Of a stretch of DNA of 64,000 bases, positions 8,116 through 16,391 are shown piece by piece. Location of the stretch: positions 3,005,001 to 3,069,000 of the forward strand of contig NZ_LT899436.1 of the NCBI RefSeq assembly GCF_900198195.1. Direction: 5' to 3'. Position numbers and translations under genes: made by a program. The notes below the pieces were generated by a model. That model searched no databases. It saw nothing but the letters and a program-made list of their open reading frames with translations, and was not told the origin of the DNA. The stretch comes from Tenacibaculum jejuense. GTDB lineage: Bacteria > Bacteroidota > Bacteroidia > Flavobacteriales > Flavobacteriaceae. The number at the start of each line of letters is the position of its first letter. Position 1 is the stretch's first letter.

Positions 8116-9360
8116 TTATTCTTCTCTTAATGCTTCTATGGGTTTTATTAAAGTTGCCATATAAGCTGGTATTAATCCTATTGATGTTCCTAATACTATT
8201 AAAATTCCGAAAGCTATTAGTATGATTGGAATGTTAACTGTTGGATTTAGTAATGCTGCATCTGGCCCTGTAGCAAATGCTTTATCTATTCCGTAAAGAA
8301 CAAGACCTCCAAAAATGATTCCTAACATTCCTGCCACGACAGTTAAGAAAATAGATTCTAGTATCACTTGTAATCTTATTTCTATTGGAGTTGCTCCTAA
8401 CGCTCTTCGTATCCCTATTTCTTTGGTTCTTTCTTTCACCGTAATCAATAAGATATTTCCAATGGCAAAAACTCCTGCTATTAATGTTGCTATTCCTACA
8501 AACCAAGTTAAAAATTGCATTCCAGTTAAAAAACCTGTAAACTTTCCTATTTCTTTTCCTAAGTTGATACCTCCTAGTGCTTTATTATCTTCAGGATCTA
8601 CCGTATGTAGGTTTTTTAAAGCTAGTTGAATATCTAATTCAAACTGCTCAATATCTATCCCTTCTTCTGCAGTAATCATCATCCAATCTATTCTATTTCC
8701 TCTATTATAAATTTGCTGAAAAGTAGTAAATGGTATGTAAGCTGTGTCACCATCAAAATCAATTGCTCCAGATTTATAAACTCCAACTACTTTATAGTTT
8801 ACATTATTAATAATGATGTATTGGTTTATAGGATCTTCATTTTTCTCAAACAACTGTTTATAAATATTTTCCTCTATTACAGTTACTTTAGTTTTGTTAT
8901 CTATGTCATTCTGATTTAAAAATCTTCCATAAATCAAATTCTTCTTTTGGACTTTATCTAAAACAGGATAATCTCCACTGACTTGAAAATCTCCAGACTT
9001 AAAACCATTCACCATTAAATTCATGGTTTGACATCGTGGTACAATATATTTTAAGCGTCCTTTAAACTCCTCCTGTAGCACTTCTACATCTCTTGTTTTT
9101 AATTGGATTCTTCTCCCTTTTTGAAATCCTTTAAAAGGTTTATCTGTTCTTTGTGTCCAAACTACTAAGCTATTTGTTGCAAAATCACCAAATAAGTTTT
9201 TAAAATTATTTTCCATTCCTCTAGCAGCTCCTAAAAGAACAACTAACAAGAATATTCCCCAAAGCACTCCAATAATCGTAATCACTGTACGAGTTTTGTT
9301 TTTACGAATTCCTCCGTAAATCTCTTGCCAAGTATCTGAATCAAATAAAAATTTAATCAT
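8116..9360 (-). CDS. MacB-like ABC transporter permease (second of two)
   Basis: The 414-residue protein has the MacB permease plan: a first membrane helix near residues 25-48, a large extracytoplasmic MacB-core domain, and three C-terminal helices. The conserved cytoplasmic segment ERTKEIGIRRALGA (about 308-321) lies after the second helix. It shares this plan with the upstream permease, from which it is separated by two bases, so the two probably pair as a heterodimer. The ATPase is a separate protein rather than fused as in E. coli MacB. Confidence 0.92.
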   Translation of the reverse strand: MIKFLFDSDTWQEIYGGIRKNKTRTVITIIGVLWGIFLLVVLLGAARGMENNFKNLFGDFATNSLVVWTQRTDKPFKGFQKGRRIQLKTRDVEVLQEEFKGRLKYIVPRCQTMNLMVNGFKSGDFQVSGDYPVLDKVQKKNLIYGRFLNQNDIDNKTKVTVIEENIYKQLFEKNEDPINQYIIINNVNYKVVGVYKSGAIDFDGDTAYIPFTTFQQIYNRGNRIDWMMITAEEGIDIEQFELDIQLALKNLHTVDPEDNKALGGINLGKEIGKFTGFLTGMQFLTWFVGIATLIAGVFAIGNILLITVKERTKEIGIRRALGATPIEIRLQVILESIFLTVVAGMLGIIFGGLVLYGIDKAFATGPDAALLNPTVNIPIILIAFGILIVLGTSIGLIPAYMATLIKPIEALREE

Positions 9361-9362
9361 AA

Positions 9363-10592
9363 TTAATCTGCTCTTAGTGCTACAATTGGTTTGATTTGTG
9401 CTGCTCTTTTCGCTGGTAAATATCCCGCAAGTAAACCTGCTAATATTAAGATAATTGTTGCTCCTACAACTATTCCTGTACTTACGCTAGGGTTATAGAT
9501 AAAATACTTCTCTAATCCATCACCTATTTGATCAAGTATAAAGGTTCCGAGTAAAAGTCCAAAATACCCTGCTAAACCTGTAATTAAGAGTGATTCTTTT
9601 ACTACCATAGCTATTATTGAAACTGGTTTAGCTCCTAATGCTTTTCGAATTCCAAATTCTTTTGTACGTTCTTTAATCGAAAAAATCATGATATTACTAA
9701 TTCCGATTATTCCTGCTATTAATGTTCCTGAACCAACGAAAATTACTATAAAAAATAAAGCTGTAGTTAATTGGCCAACCCCTTTATTTGCCTCTGCCAT
9801 ATTTCTAATGAATAAGGCACTCTGATCATCTGGATGGATATCTAAACGTTGCTTTAAATCTCTTTCTAATCCATTTCCAAATGCTAAAGCTCTATCAATC
9901 GTAAGTCTTGGATTATATCCAATTAAAATATTATCGATAAAATCATTGTTTCCGTAAAGTTTTTGTGCCGTTGTTATCGGCATATAAATATTACGTTCTT
10001 CACGGTCTCCTCCTTCATCGGAAAAAACTCCAACTATCTTGTAAGATATATTGTTAACATTAACATATTTACCTAAAGCTATTCGTTCTCCAAAAAGATC
10101 TTTCTTTACCAAACGTCCAATAACAATTACTTTATTGTTTTGATTTAAATCTAATTGATTTATAAATCTACCTTCGTCAATAATTGTTTTTTCCAAATAT
10201 CTGTGATCTGGATGAACGGCTCTAATATTATAATTATCTTGATTATTTTTATAAACAACTTGAGCACTTAAATACTTTCTAGCTGATATGTATTGAATTT
10301 TATCAGAGTAGTTTTCAACGATATAATCTAAATCTTTATTTTTTAATTTTATTCGTCTACCAGATTGCAACCCTTTATATGGTTTAGTGGTTTTCCAAAC
10401 TCTCACAAACATTGAGTTATTGGCATCATCAACAAAAGCTTGAGTAAAAAAATTTTGAAGACCATTTACTATCCCAAAAAGTAATGTGAATAATAAAATC
10501 GCAAATGAAATGGTAAATCCAGAAAGTACAGTTCTAAGTTTATTTTTGTTAATACTTTGAAATATCTCTCGCCAAGAATCTATATCGAACAT
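9363..10592 (-). CDS. MacB-like ABC transporter permease (first of two)
   Basis: The 409-residue protein has one N-terminal membrane helix, a periplasmic MacB-core domain containing VHPDHRYLEK, and three C-terminal helices. Its coupling segment is ERTKEFGIRKALGA, nearly identical to that of its neighbour. It lies one base downstream of the ATPase and two bases upstream of the second permease, so translation is likely coupled. The transported substrate is not identifiable. Known relatives export macrolides, peptides or lipoproteins, or act as mechanical couplers. Confidence 0.92.
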   Translation of the reverse strand: MFDIDSWREIFQSINKNKLRTVLSGFTISFAILLFTLLFGIVNGLQNFFTQAFVDDANNSMFVRVWKTTKPYKGLQSGRRIKLKNKDLDYIVENYSDKIQYISARKYLSAQVVYKNNQDNYNIRAVHPDHRYLEKTIIDEGRFINQLDLNQNNKVIVIGRLVKKDLFGERIALGKYVNVNNISYKIVGVFSDEGGDREERNIYMPITTAQKLYGNNDFIDNILIGYNPRLTIDRALAFGNGLERDLKQRLDIHPDDQSALFIRNMAEANKGVGQLTTALFFIVIFVGSGTLIAGIIGISNIMIFSIKERTKEFGIRKALGAKPVSIIAMVVKESLLITGLAGYFGLLLGTFILDQIGDGLEKYFIYNPSVSTGIVVGATIILILAGLLAGYLPAKRAAQIKPIVALRAD

Positions 10593-10593
10593 A

Positions 10594-11295
10594 CTAGTAA
10601 ACTTTTTTCAAATCTTGTTTATTAGTATACTCATCACTAATAATTACTCCATCTTTTAAACGAACAATTCTATTGGTTTGTTCTGCTACATCTTCCTCGT
10701 GAGTAATTACAAAAACTGTCATTCCTTCGTCATTGATACCTTTTAAAAGGTCCATCACAGAATCTGTTGTTTTAGAATCTAATGCTCCAGTTGGCTCATC
10801 TGCTAAAATTACTTTTGGTTTGGTTACTAAAGCTCTAGCAATTGCGACTCTTTGTTTCTGTCCTCCAGATAATTCATTTGGTAAGTGATTCGCCCAAGGT
10901 CCAAGTTCTACCTTTTCTAAATATTCTTGGGCTATTTTTAAACGTTCTTTTCTTCCCATACCCTTGTAGTATAGTGGTAATGCAACGTTTTCGACTGCTG
11001 TCTTGTATGAAATCAAATTAAAGGATTGAAAAACAAACCCAAGAAATTTATTTCTTAAGATAGCTGCCTTTTTTTCGTTTAGGTTTTGAATTAGTTGTCC
11101 GTTTAAGTAATAATTCCCTTCATCGTGACTGTCTAATAAACCAACAATGTTTAATAATGTTGATTTTCCAGAACCCGAAGATCCCATAATAGATACAAAT
11201 TCACCTTCTTTTATATGTAAATCAAGTCCTTTAAGTACATGTAGAGAATCTTTTCCTATTGGATAAGATTTGTGTAGTGCTTCTATTCGAATCAT
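10594..11295 (-). CDS. ABC transporter ATP-binding protein (MacB/LolD type)
   Basis: This 233-residue ATPase has Walker A GSSGSGKST (about 38-46), a Q-loop in FVFQSFNLI, the signature LSGGQKQRVAIARAL (about 142-156), Walker B with ILADEPTGALD and the H-loop VITHEED. It is the first gene of the export operon, which continues with two permeases and an adaptor at spacings of one to about 30 bases. The length and motifs place it in the LolD/MacB ATPase group. Confidence 0.95.
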   Translation of the reverse strand: MIRIEALHKSYPIGKDSLHVLKGLDLHIKEGEFVSIMGSSGSGKSTLLNIVGLLDSHDEGNYYLNGQLIQNLNEKKAAILRNKFLGFVFQSFNLISYKTAVENVALPLYYKGMGRKERLKIAQEYLEKVELGPWANHLPNELSGGQKQRVAIARALVTKPKVILADEPTGALDSKTTDSVMDLLKGINDEGMTVFVITHEEDVAEQTNRIVRLKDGVIISDEYTNKQDLKKVY

Positions 11296-11327
11296 ATTGG
11301 CTAGTTAATTGTTACTTTAAAATAAGC

Positions 11328-11356
11328 ATACATTAAAAATGTATTAAGTACACTTA
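11328..11356. promoter_or_regulatory. Two adjacent dyads in a divergent promoter region
   Basis: ATACATT and its complement form 7-bp arms around three bases (11328-11344). They are followed directly by the palindrome TAAGTACACTTA (11345-11356). They lie between the ABC operon (minus) and the DCC-family gene (plus) and could be binding sites for a dimeric regulator. No regulator gene is adjacent. Confidence 0.35.
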
Positions 11357-11402
11357 TAAACACTAGACGCCGACAATTAATATTTGTTACAAGAAGTTAT
11401 CG

Positions 11403-11410
11403 TAATTTTG
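11403..11410 (+). promoter_or_regulatory. Putative -7 promoter box (TAATTTTG)
   Basis: This fits the TAnnTTTG consensus and lies 25 bases upstream of the ATG at 11436, giving the three-gene plus-strand operon a very short leader. Confidence 0.45.
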
Positions 11411-11435
11411 TAAAAAAAATTAAATCTCTTTTTTT

Positions 11436-11852
11436 ATGAATGATTTCCCTAAAGAGAAACAAATCATATTATTTGACGGTGTTTGCAATTTATGTAATGA
11501 TTTTGTGTTAAAGGTTATTAAATATGATAAGAAAAATAACTTTTTATTTACGTCTTTACAATCGAAAACTGGAGAAGAAATACTTGCACATTTAAACATT
11601 GATACAACTAAAATAGATTCTATTATTTTATTTGAACCCACTTCAACCTATTACATTAAATCCTCAGCAGCATTAAAAATTATGAATTCCTTCGGAAGTG
11701 TTTGGAAATTAACTTATTTTTTCTGGTTAATTCCAAAACCTTTACGTAATCTTGCCTACGATTTTATAGCCAAAAATCGTTACAGGTGGTTTGGTAAAAA
11801 AGAACAGTGTATGATACCAACCCCAGAATTAACATCGAAATTTTTAAATTAA
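11436..11852 (+). CDS. DCC-family thiol-disulfide oxidoreductase (DUF393)
   Basis: The 138-residue protein carries the family's defining N-terminal motif, LFDGVCNLCNDFV (about residues 12-24), with a CxxC-type pair in a thioredoxin-like fold. The RYRWFGKKEQC segment is typical of the C-terminal half. Members are predicted redox proteins with poorly known partners. The stop codon abuts the next ATG, so it is co-transcribed with a HAD phosphatase and a SUKH-domain protein. Confidence 0.9.
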   Translation: MNDFPKEKQIILFDGVCNLCNDFVLKVIKYDKKNNFLFTSLQSKTGEEILAHLNIDTTKIDSIILFEPTSTYYIKSSAALKIMNSFGSVWKLTYFFWLIPKPLRNLAYDFIAKNRYRWFGKKEQCMIPTPELTSKFLN

Positions 11853-12503
11853 ATGGTACAAGATTTAAAATGTGTGATTTTTGATATGGATGGTGTCATA
11901 ATAGATTCGGAAGAACTACATAAAAAAGCTTATTATCAAGTTTTTGAATCTTTAGGACTAGAGGTTAGCAATTCACTGTACACATCTTTTACAGGTTCGT
12001 CTACTCTAAATGCTTTTCAAAAATTAGTTGCACATTTTAATTTGAATGAACAACCTGAACAGTTAGTTTTAAACAAAAGAAAACGATACGTAGATTTTTT
12101 TGAAACTGATCCAAATTTAAAATTAATAGATGGCGTTGAAGATTTAATTAAATACTTTTATAACAGAGGATATGTTTTGGTTTTAGCATCTTCTTCTGCT
12201 ATGGTAAATATTAATAGAGTGTTTGATAGATTTAATCTTCAACAATATTTTAAAGCCAAAATTAGTGGTGCTGACTTAAAAGCTTCTAAACCACATCCTG
12301 AGATATTTGAAAAAGCTGTACATTTGGGTGGTTATAATAAGGGGGAATGTATTGTAATCGAAGATTCTGATAACGGTATTAAAGCGGCAAATGATGCTGG
12401 TGTATTTGTTGTGGGATATAATAATCCTGTAGTTACAAATCAAACTTTAGAAAATGCTGATATGATTATCTCTGATTACAAGGAATTAATTGAGTTATTT
12501 TAA
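11853..12503 (+). CDS. HAD-superfamily phosphatase (beta-phosphoglucomutase-like)
   Basis: The 216-residue hydrolase has HAD motif I, VIFDMDGVIIDSE (residues 8-20), in which the first Asp is the nucleophile and the second the acid/base. Motif II is LASSSA, motif III includes KPHPE, and motif IV is VIEDSDNGIKAA. The alpha-helical cap between motifs I and II fits the beta-phosphoglucomutase/phosphatase subgroup, which acts on phosphorylated sugars. The exact substrate is unknown. It starts immediately after the DCC gene and its stop overlaps the next start (TAATG). Confidence 0.92.
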   Translation: MVQDLKCVIFDMDGVIIDSEELHKKAYYQVFESLGLEVSNSLYTSFTGSSTLNAFQKLVAHFNLNEQPEQLVLNKRKRYVDFFETDPNLKLIDGVEDLIKYFYNRGYVLVLASSSAMVNINRVFDRFNLQQYFKAKISGADLKASKPHPEIFEKAVHLGGYNKGECIVIEDSDNGIKAANDAGVFVVGYNNPVVTNQTLENADMIISDYKELIELF

Positions 12504-13195
12504 TGAAAGCAACGTCATTAAAAGCGTTTTTTATTACGCTTGTATTTATATTATCGTTTGGAGGCTTATCTATATACATATCTAAAAAGTCGAAATCTAA
12601 TGCGGAGAAGAAAAATGTAGCAGAAAAACTTCAAATGGTAAAAAGAGTTAGAGACCAGATAGATTCGGTTACATTAGATAGTAAAACTGAAGATGATACC
12701 ATGGAGCAAATTATAAAATTGCTTGATGATTATGAAAAACATCAGAAAATTGGAGGGAAACTTACACATTTTGATATCCAAGAAATAGAACAACGTTTGG
12801 ATTTGATTTTCCCACAATCTTATGTTACTTTTTTGGAATATTTCGGTAATGGTGGATCTATTTATGACAATAAAATCCTTAATGTCAAAAAGCCTTTATT
12901 TTTATCCGAATACTTAGAAAATACAGATCGAAAAGTTGAAGATGAAGATGGATTACAAATCAATACAAACTCTATTTTATGTCTAACTTCTGAAGACTCA
13001 AAAAAAGGCGTTTGGTGTTGGTTAACTGAAGACGATAGCAATAACACAGGTGAATGGCCAATAGCTTATTTCAATAAAGAAGAAAAAAAGTTATACTACG
13101 GAGTTAATAATTTTAATGAATGGTTAGATTTACTTTTAACTCAGAGATCTGAGATTTCAACTCTTGCAAGTAATGACTCAACCTCTATTGAATAA
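12503..13195 (+). CDS. Membrane-anchored SMI1/KNR4 (SUKH) domain protein
   Basis: Residues 8-27 form a membrane anchor, followed by a Lys/Glu-rich helix (to about 85). A SUKH domain then runs to about 215 and shows its usual landmarks: FDIQEIEQRLDLIFPQSY, FLEYFGNGG, LTSEDSKKGVWCW and NFNEWLDLLL. SUKH proteins are best known as immunity proteins against polymorphic toxins, but many are house-keeping scaffolds. No toxin gene is adjacent, and the gene overlaps the HAD phosphatase by one base. The domain call is good; the role is unknown. Confidence 0.75.
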   Translation: MKATSLKAFFITLVFILSFGGLSIYISKKSKSNAEKKNVAEKLQMVKRVRDQIDSVTLDSKTEDDTMEQIIKLLDDYEKHQKIGGKLTHFDIQEIEQRLDLIFPQSYVTFLEYFGNGGSIYDNKILNVKKPLFLSEYLENTDRKVEDEDGLQINTNSILCLTSEDSKKGVWCWLTEDDSNNTGEWPIAYFNKEEKKLYYGVNNFNEWLDLLLTQRSEISTLASNDSTSIE

Positions 13196-13196
13196 C

Positions 13197-14351
13197 CTAC
13201 TTTAAATTATCTAGAATAAAGTTTATTGTTCTATTTGAATTACCATTCATAGCATAAGAATCTGTAATAAATTTTGGTGGTACAGCATAACCTTGATCTA
13301 TCAAATATTTAATATCATCTGCAAATTCTAGTGTCACTTTTCCAGTGAGTAATACTCCTAAATCTTTCCCTTCTTTATAATAATTATATATTTTCTTTAA
13401 ACCAGTTAGATATAAATAATCTTTTGTAAAACCTCCTCCTCTGTAGGCTCTTAATGTTATATAGAAAGCTGCTTCTCTATTTAAATCGTAAGTATTGTGA
13501 AGTAATCTAAATGTCTTAGAAAATGAATATCCCTTAGCTAAACCATTTACAGCTAAAACTCGGTATGCTAATTCTTTCAACCGTTTTATAGTTAGATTTC
13601 CAGACATATATTCACTAAAAACGGCTAACCCTTCTTGAGTTTCTTCGTTATTAGGAAACCCATGAGAAAAAACTTTTAAATCATGTTCCAAACCATTCAT
13701 TGTAGTTACCATATGAACTCCAATTTCATGATTGGTTAAAATGGCCATTTCATTTTCTGAATACGTATGATTACTGTTTATAACTAAACTTTTGGTACTA
13801 TTTAACACCATAGCTATAGCACTCATTTTTGAAGAATGTTTGATATTGAAATCAAAGTCGTACTTCTCCCCATAAGTTTTGAAAATTGCCTCGGCTTCAG
13901 ATGGTGAATATTTTGGCTGAAAAATAGGATTATTATCTGTATCATCCTCAAAATGAAGAATAAATTTTGCGTTCTCTACATCGGCTTCTGTAGGAGAACC
14001 AAAAGATCGTAAACTATTGTAGTAAAACTTCTTCCCTTCTCCAATAGTTTCTATACATTGAATTAATCCTGAATAGAAATAAATGATTTCTTCATATAAG
14101 TTTCTAACCCTCTCATCTTCTATTGCTTCTAATTCTAAAGCAAAAAACTGACTATGCAATTTAAATTTATCGAAATCTCTTTCTGGATATTTAAAATCTG
14201 GATCTGTTAAATATTTTGAAGCAAAAAACTTTTGTTTTTCCTCTTCTATATTAACAGGATTTACATATCTCAATAATTCAATTTTCTTAACAAGCGTATC
14301 AATTTGCTTGTCTATATCTAATAGTCTTTGTGCTTTTACAGAAGTATCCAT
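13197..14351 (-). CDS. DUF1704 'QEGLA' zincin-like metallopeptidase
   Basis: The protein (384 residues from ATG 14351; two more from 14357) belongs to the family often named flavohemoglobin expression-modulating QEGLA motif protein. Using the longer numbering, a zinc-type HEIGVH motif (HExxxH) is at 210-215 and QEGLA at 241-245, with the Glu a likely third ligand. The same family contains the animal MATCAP tyrosine carboxypeptidases, so a carboxypeptidase-like activity is plausible. It is the last gene of a five-gene minus-strand operon with an N-formylglutamate amidohydrolase-like protein and a GshB-like ligase. Confidence 0.88.
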   Translation of the reverse strand: MDTSVKAQRLLDIDKQIDTLVKKIELLRYVNPVNIEEEKQKFFASKYLTDPDFKYPERDFDKFKLHSQFFALELEAIEDERVRNLYEEIIYFYSGLIQCIETIGEGKKFYYNSLRSFGSPTEADVENAKFILHFEDDTDNNPIFQPKYSPSEAEAIFKTYGEKYDFDFNIKHSSKMSAIAMVLNSTKSLVINSNHTYSENEMAILTNHEIGVHMVTTMNGLEHDLKVFSHGFPNNEETQEGLAVFSEYMSGNLTIKRLKELAYRVLAVNGLAKGYSFSKTFRLLHNTYDLNREAAFYITLRAYRGGGFTKDYLYLTGLKKIYNYYKEGKDLGVLLTGKVTLEFADDIKYLIDQGYAVPPKFITDSYAMNGNSNRTINFILDNLK

Positions 14352-14380
14352 TATCATTTAAAAAACTCTAAGTAGCAAAG

Positions 14381-15211
14381 TTAAGATTTATGTTTTGCAT
14401 AAAAAGTTTCTGCATGTTCTTTTAACATTACATCTAAATAAACTTTTACAGCTTGTACAACTTCAGGATATATAACTTGATTGAGTTCATCGCAATAAAC
14501 CTTAGCGATTTCAGTTGCCAGAACCAAAGTATTTTTAAAATTTTGAGTGATATATTTTAAGAAATACCCATTTCCTTGAAAAGTATCATTAATTTTTGAA
14601 GTAGATTTTATTCCTTTTGGCAAAGGCATTTTTTCTAAAATTGCTCGCCAACTTTCTATTTCTTGTTTAAAACGAATTTGATCAACATTAGATGTACCTA
14701 AATTCCAAGTTGGCACTTCTCTATCCCAACGTTGCCAATTATAACTATGCATATCATAAACAATACACAATCCGAATTTCTCTTCTATTTTATGTATTAA
14801 GGCATGAACAACTTCATAAAATGCCGAATGTTTTTGTAAACTTTTACTTTTTTGTTCAGATGGTAAAGGAGTTTTCCAAAGTTGTTTTCCCCAAGCATCT
14901 TCATATATCGCATTATCTGGAGCTCTATTTAAATCATATTCGAATCGAGAATCTAAACCTGCAATTACAATTGGATGAGATGCTATCATTTGTTTTGTAC
15001 AAGGATCTTCTTCATACCAACGATCGTATTCAGTATGCAAACAATTACTCCACAATTCTTTCCTAAATTGATGTCCATCATGTACAGCTCCACAAACATA
15101 TGGTACATAATCATCAATTTTTACAGTGAAAGAATACTCATTTGAAACAGCTTCAAAAACCTCTTCAGAAGTAATTTTATGAATAATTTCTTGAACTGAT
15201 AATCTCTCCAT
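14381..15211 (-). CDS. N-formylglutamate amidohydrolase-like protein
   Basis: The 276-residue protein shows the zinc-hydrolase signatures of this family: VHDGH (43-47), HTEYDRW (59-65), SRFEYDLNR (88-96) and DMHSYN (153-158). Classical members hydrolyse N-formylglutamate in histidine breakdown, but no hut genes lie nearby. Here it sits between a TerB-like protein and the DUF1704 peptidase, in an operon with an ATP-grasp ligase. Hydrolysis of another acylated or peptide-like compound therefore seems more likely; that is inference. The start directly abuts the preceding stop. Confidence 0.88.
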   Translation of the reverse strand: MERLSVQEIIHKITSEEVFEAVSNEYSFTVKIDDYVPYVCGAVHDGHQFRKELWSNCLHTEYDRWYEEDPCTKQMIASHPIVIAGLDSRFEYDLNRAPDNAIYEDAWGKQLWKTPLPSEQKSKSLQKHSAFYEVVHALIHKIEEKFGLCIVYDMHSYNWQRWDREVPTWNLGTSNVDQIRFKQEIESWRAILEKMPLPKGIKSTSKINDTFQGNGYFLKYITQNFKNTLVLATEIAKVYCDELNQVIYPEVVQAVKVYLDVMLKEHAETFYAKHKS

Positions 15212-15538
15212 TTAATTCAAAATCTTTTGTAATGTTTTAAAAATCGACTTCTCAACTTTATCTACAGTTCCGTCTGCAAAAAAGACTTCTTTTATATCTT
15301 TAATTAATGCTCTTTTTTCTTCTTGAGAAAATTTATTAATTAATAAATACTCTTTAATATTTTCTAAAATATCTTCCTCTTTATCAAAAACAATTTGGGT
15401 ATGTACTTTGTTAAATGTTTTCTCATCTACTTTAGAAAGTATATACTTTCTTTCTTCCTCTGTTTCTAACATATTACACTGTGCTGCATACAATAACACA
15501 TATGCTTCAAACTCAGTTTTTGTCCAGTCTATTATCAT
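15212..15538 (-). CDS. TerB-like small helical protein
   Basis: This 108-residue, all-helical, acidic protein resembles the TerB fold. The first helices contain YVLLYAAQCNMLETEEER, and the C-terminal FADGTVDKVEKSIF matches the second metal-binding half (DG-V-x-x-E). The start is ATG 15538; the slightly longer ORF would need a TTG inside the upstream gene. Despite the family name, nothing here indicates tellurite resistance. It is nested one base from the rhodanese stop and abuts the amidohydrolase start, so it is probably an accessory protein of that operon. Confidence 0.65.
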   Translation of the reverse strand: MIIDWTKTEFEAYVLLYAAQCNMLETEEERKYILSKVDEKTFNKVHTQIVFDKEEDILENIKEYLLINKFSQEEKRALIKDIKEVFFADGTVDKVEKSIFKTLQKILN

Positions 15539-15539
15539 A

Positions 15540-16382
15540 TTATTTTTCAATTGGTAAGTTTAGGGTACTTCCCCATTCGGTCCAAGAACCATCATAAATT
15601 GTGTAATTATCCTGTCCTGTTAATTCTAATCCTAAAGCAAGAATACAAGCTGTAATTCCTGTTCCACAAGAAAACATATATGATTTATCTGTAGGATTTA
15701 TAGCTTTAAAAATAGCCTTCAATTCACTCATAGTTTTCATCTTCCCATTTTCTTTTAATTCTGTATGTGGTAAACTACATGAACCTGGAATATGTCCTCC
15801 TCGTAATCCTTCTCGTGGCTCTTTTACTTCTGCATAAAAACGCTCCTTGGATCTAGCATCTGCTAAACAATAATTTTGCTTTTCAATGTTCGATAAAACA
15901 TCTTTAGTAAATGTTACTTTTTCACTTTGAAATTCAGCTTTAAAGTTTCCTTTATTTAGTTTAGTAACAAACTCTTCTACCACAGGTAAGTTTTGGTTTT
16001 TCCATTCAGGGAGTCCACCATCTAAAACAGCAATATTATTAAAACCAAAAGTTTTAAATAAAAACCAAACCCTTGCTGAAGAATAAATTCCTAAATCATC
16101 GTAAACTACGATACAACTATTTTTGTTCACTCCTATTTCTTGCACTTTTTCTTCAAAATATGATGTTTCTGGAAAAGTATTAGGAAATTTACCATCTTTA
16201 TCTAAAAACACTCCTTTTAAATCAAAGAAAATTGCGTTTGGAATAATTTCTTTTTTAGTATTAGAAACTGTATTTGAAGTTACCTTAGGTATGGTTGCAT
16301 CAAAAATAATTAAATCATTGTTATCTATATTTTCATGAAGCCATTGTACCGAAACTATAGATTTATCAACTTTTAACATCAT
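15540..16382 (-). CDS. Rhodanese-type sulfurtransferase (3-mercaptopyruvate/thiosulfate)
   Basis: The 280-residue protein has two rhodanese domains. The first contains YDDLGIYSSARVWFLFKTFG and the hinge VLDGGLPEW. The second carries the active-site Cys239 in SCGTGITAC, preceded by DARSKERF and GHIPGS. The loop CGTGIT is closest to 3-mercaptopyruvate sulfurtransferases (CGSGVT). It would move sulfane sulfur to cyanide, thiols or proteins. It lies nine bases downstream of the GshB-like ligase. There are two consecutive ATG codons at the start. Confidence 0.92.
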   Translation of the reverse strand: MMLKVDKSIVSVQWLHENIDNNDLIIFDATIPKVTSNTVSNTKKEIIPNAIFFDLKGVFLDKDGKFPNTFPETSYFEEKVQEIGVNKNSCIVVYDDLGIYSSARVWFLFKTFGFNNIAVLDGGLPEWKNQNLPVVEEFVTKLNKGNFKAEFQSEKVTFTKDVLSNIEKQNYCLADARSKERFYAEVKEPREGLRGGHIPGSCSLPHTELKENGKMKTMSELKAIFKAINPTDKSYMFSCGTGITACILALGLELTGQDNYTIYDGSWTEWGSTLNLPIEK

Positions 16383-16391
16383 AAATAACTT

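Noticed and set aside
14692..15066. A 124-residue plus-strand frame with many Tyr and Leu
   Set aside because: It lies wholly antisense to the amidohydrolase-like gene, whose conserved motifs show that the minus strand is coding.
15212..15538. Tellurite resistance gene
   Set aside because: Only a lone TerB-like fold is present; the other ter genes are missing. The family name does not show the function.
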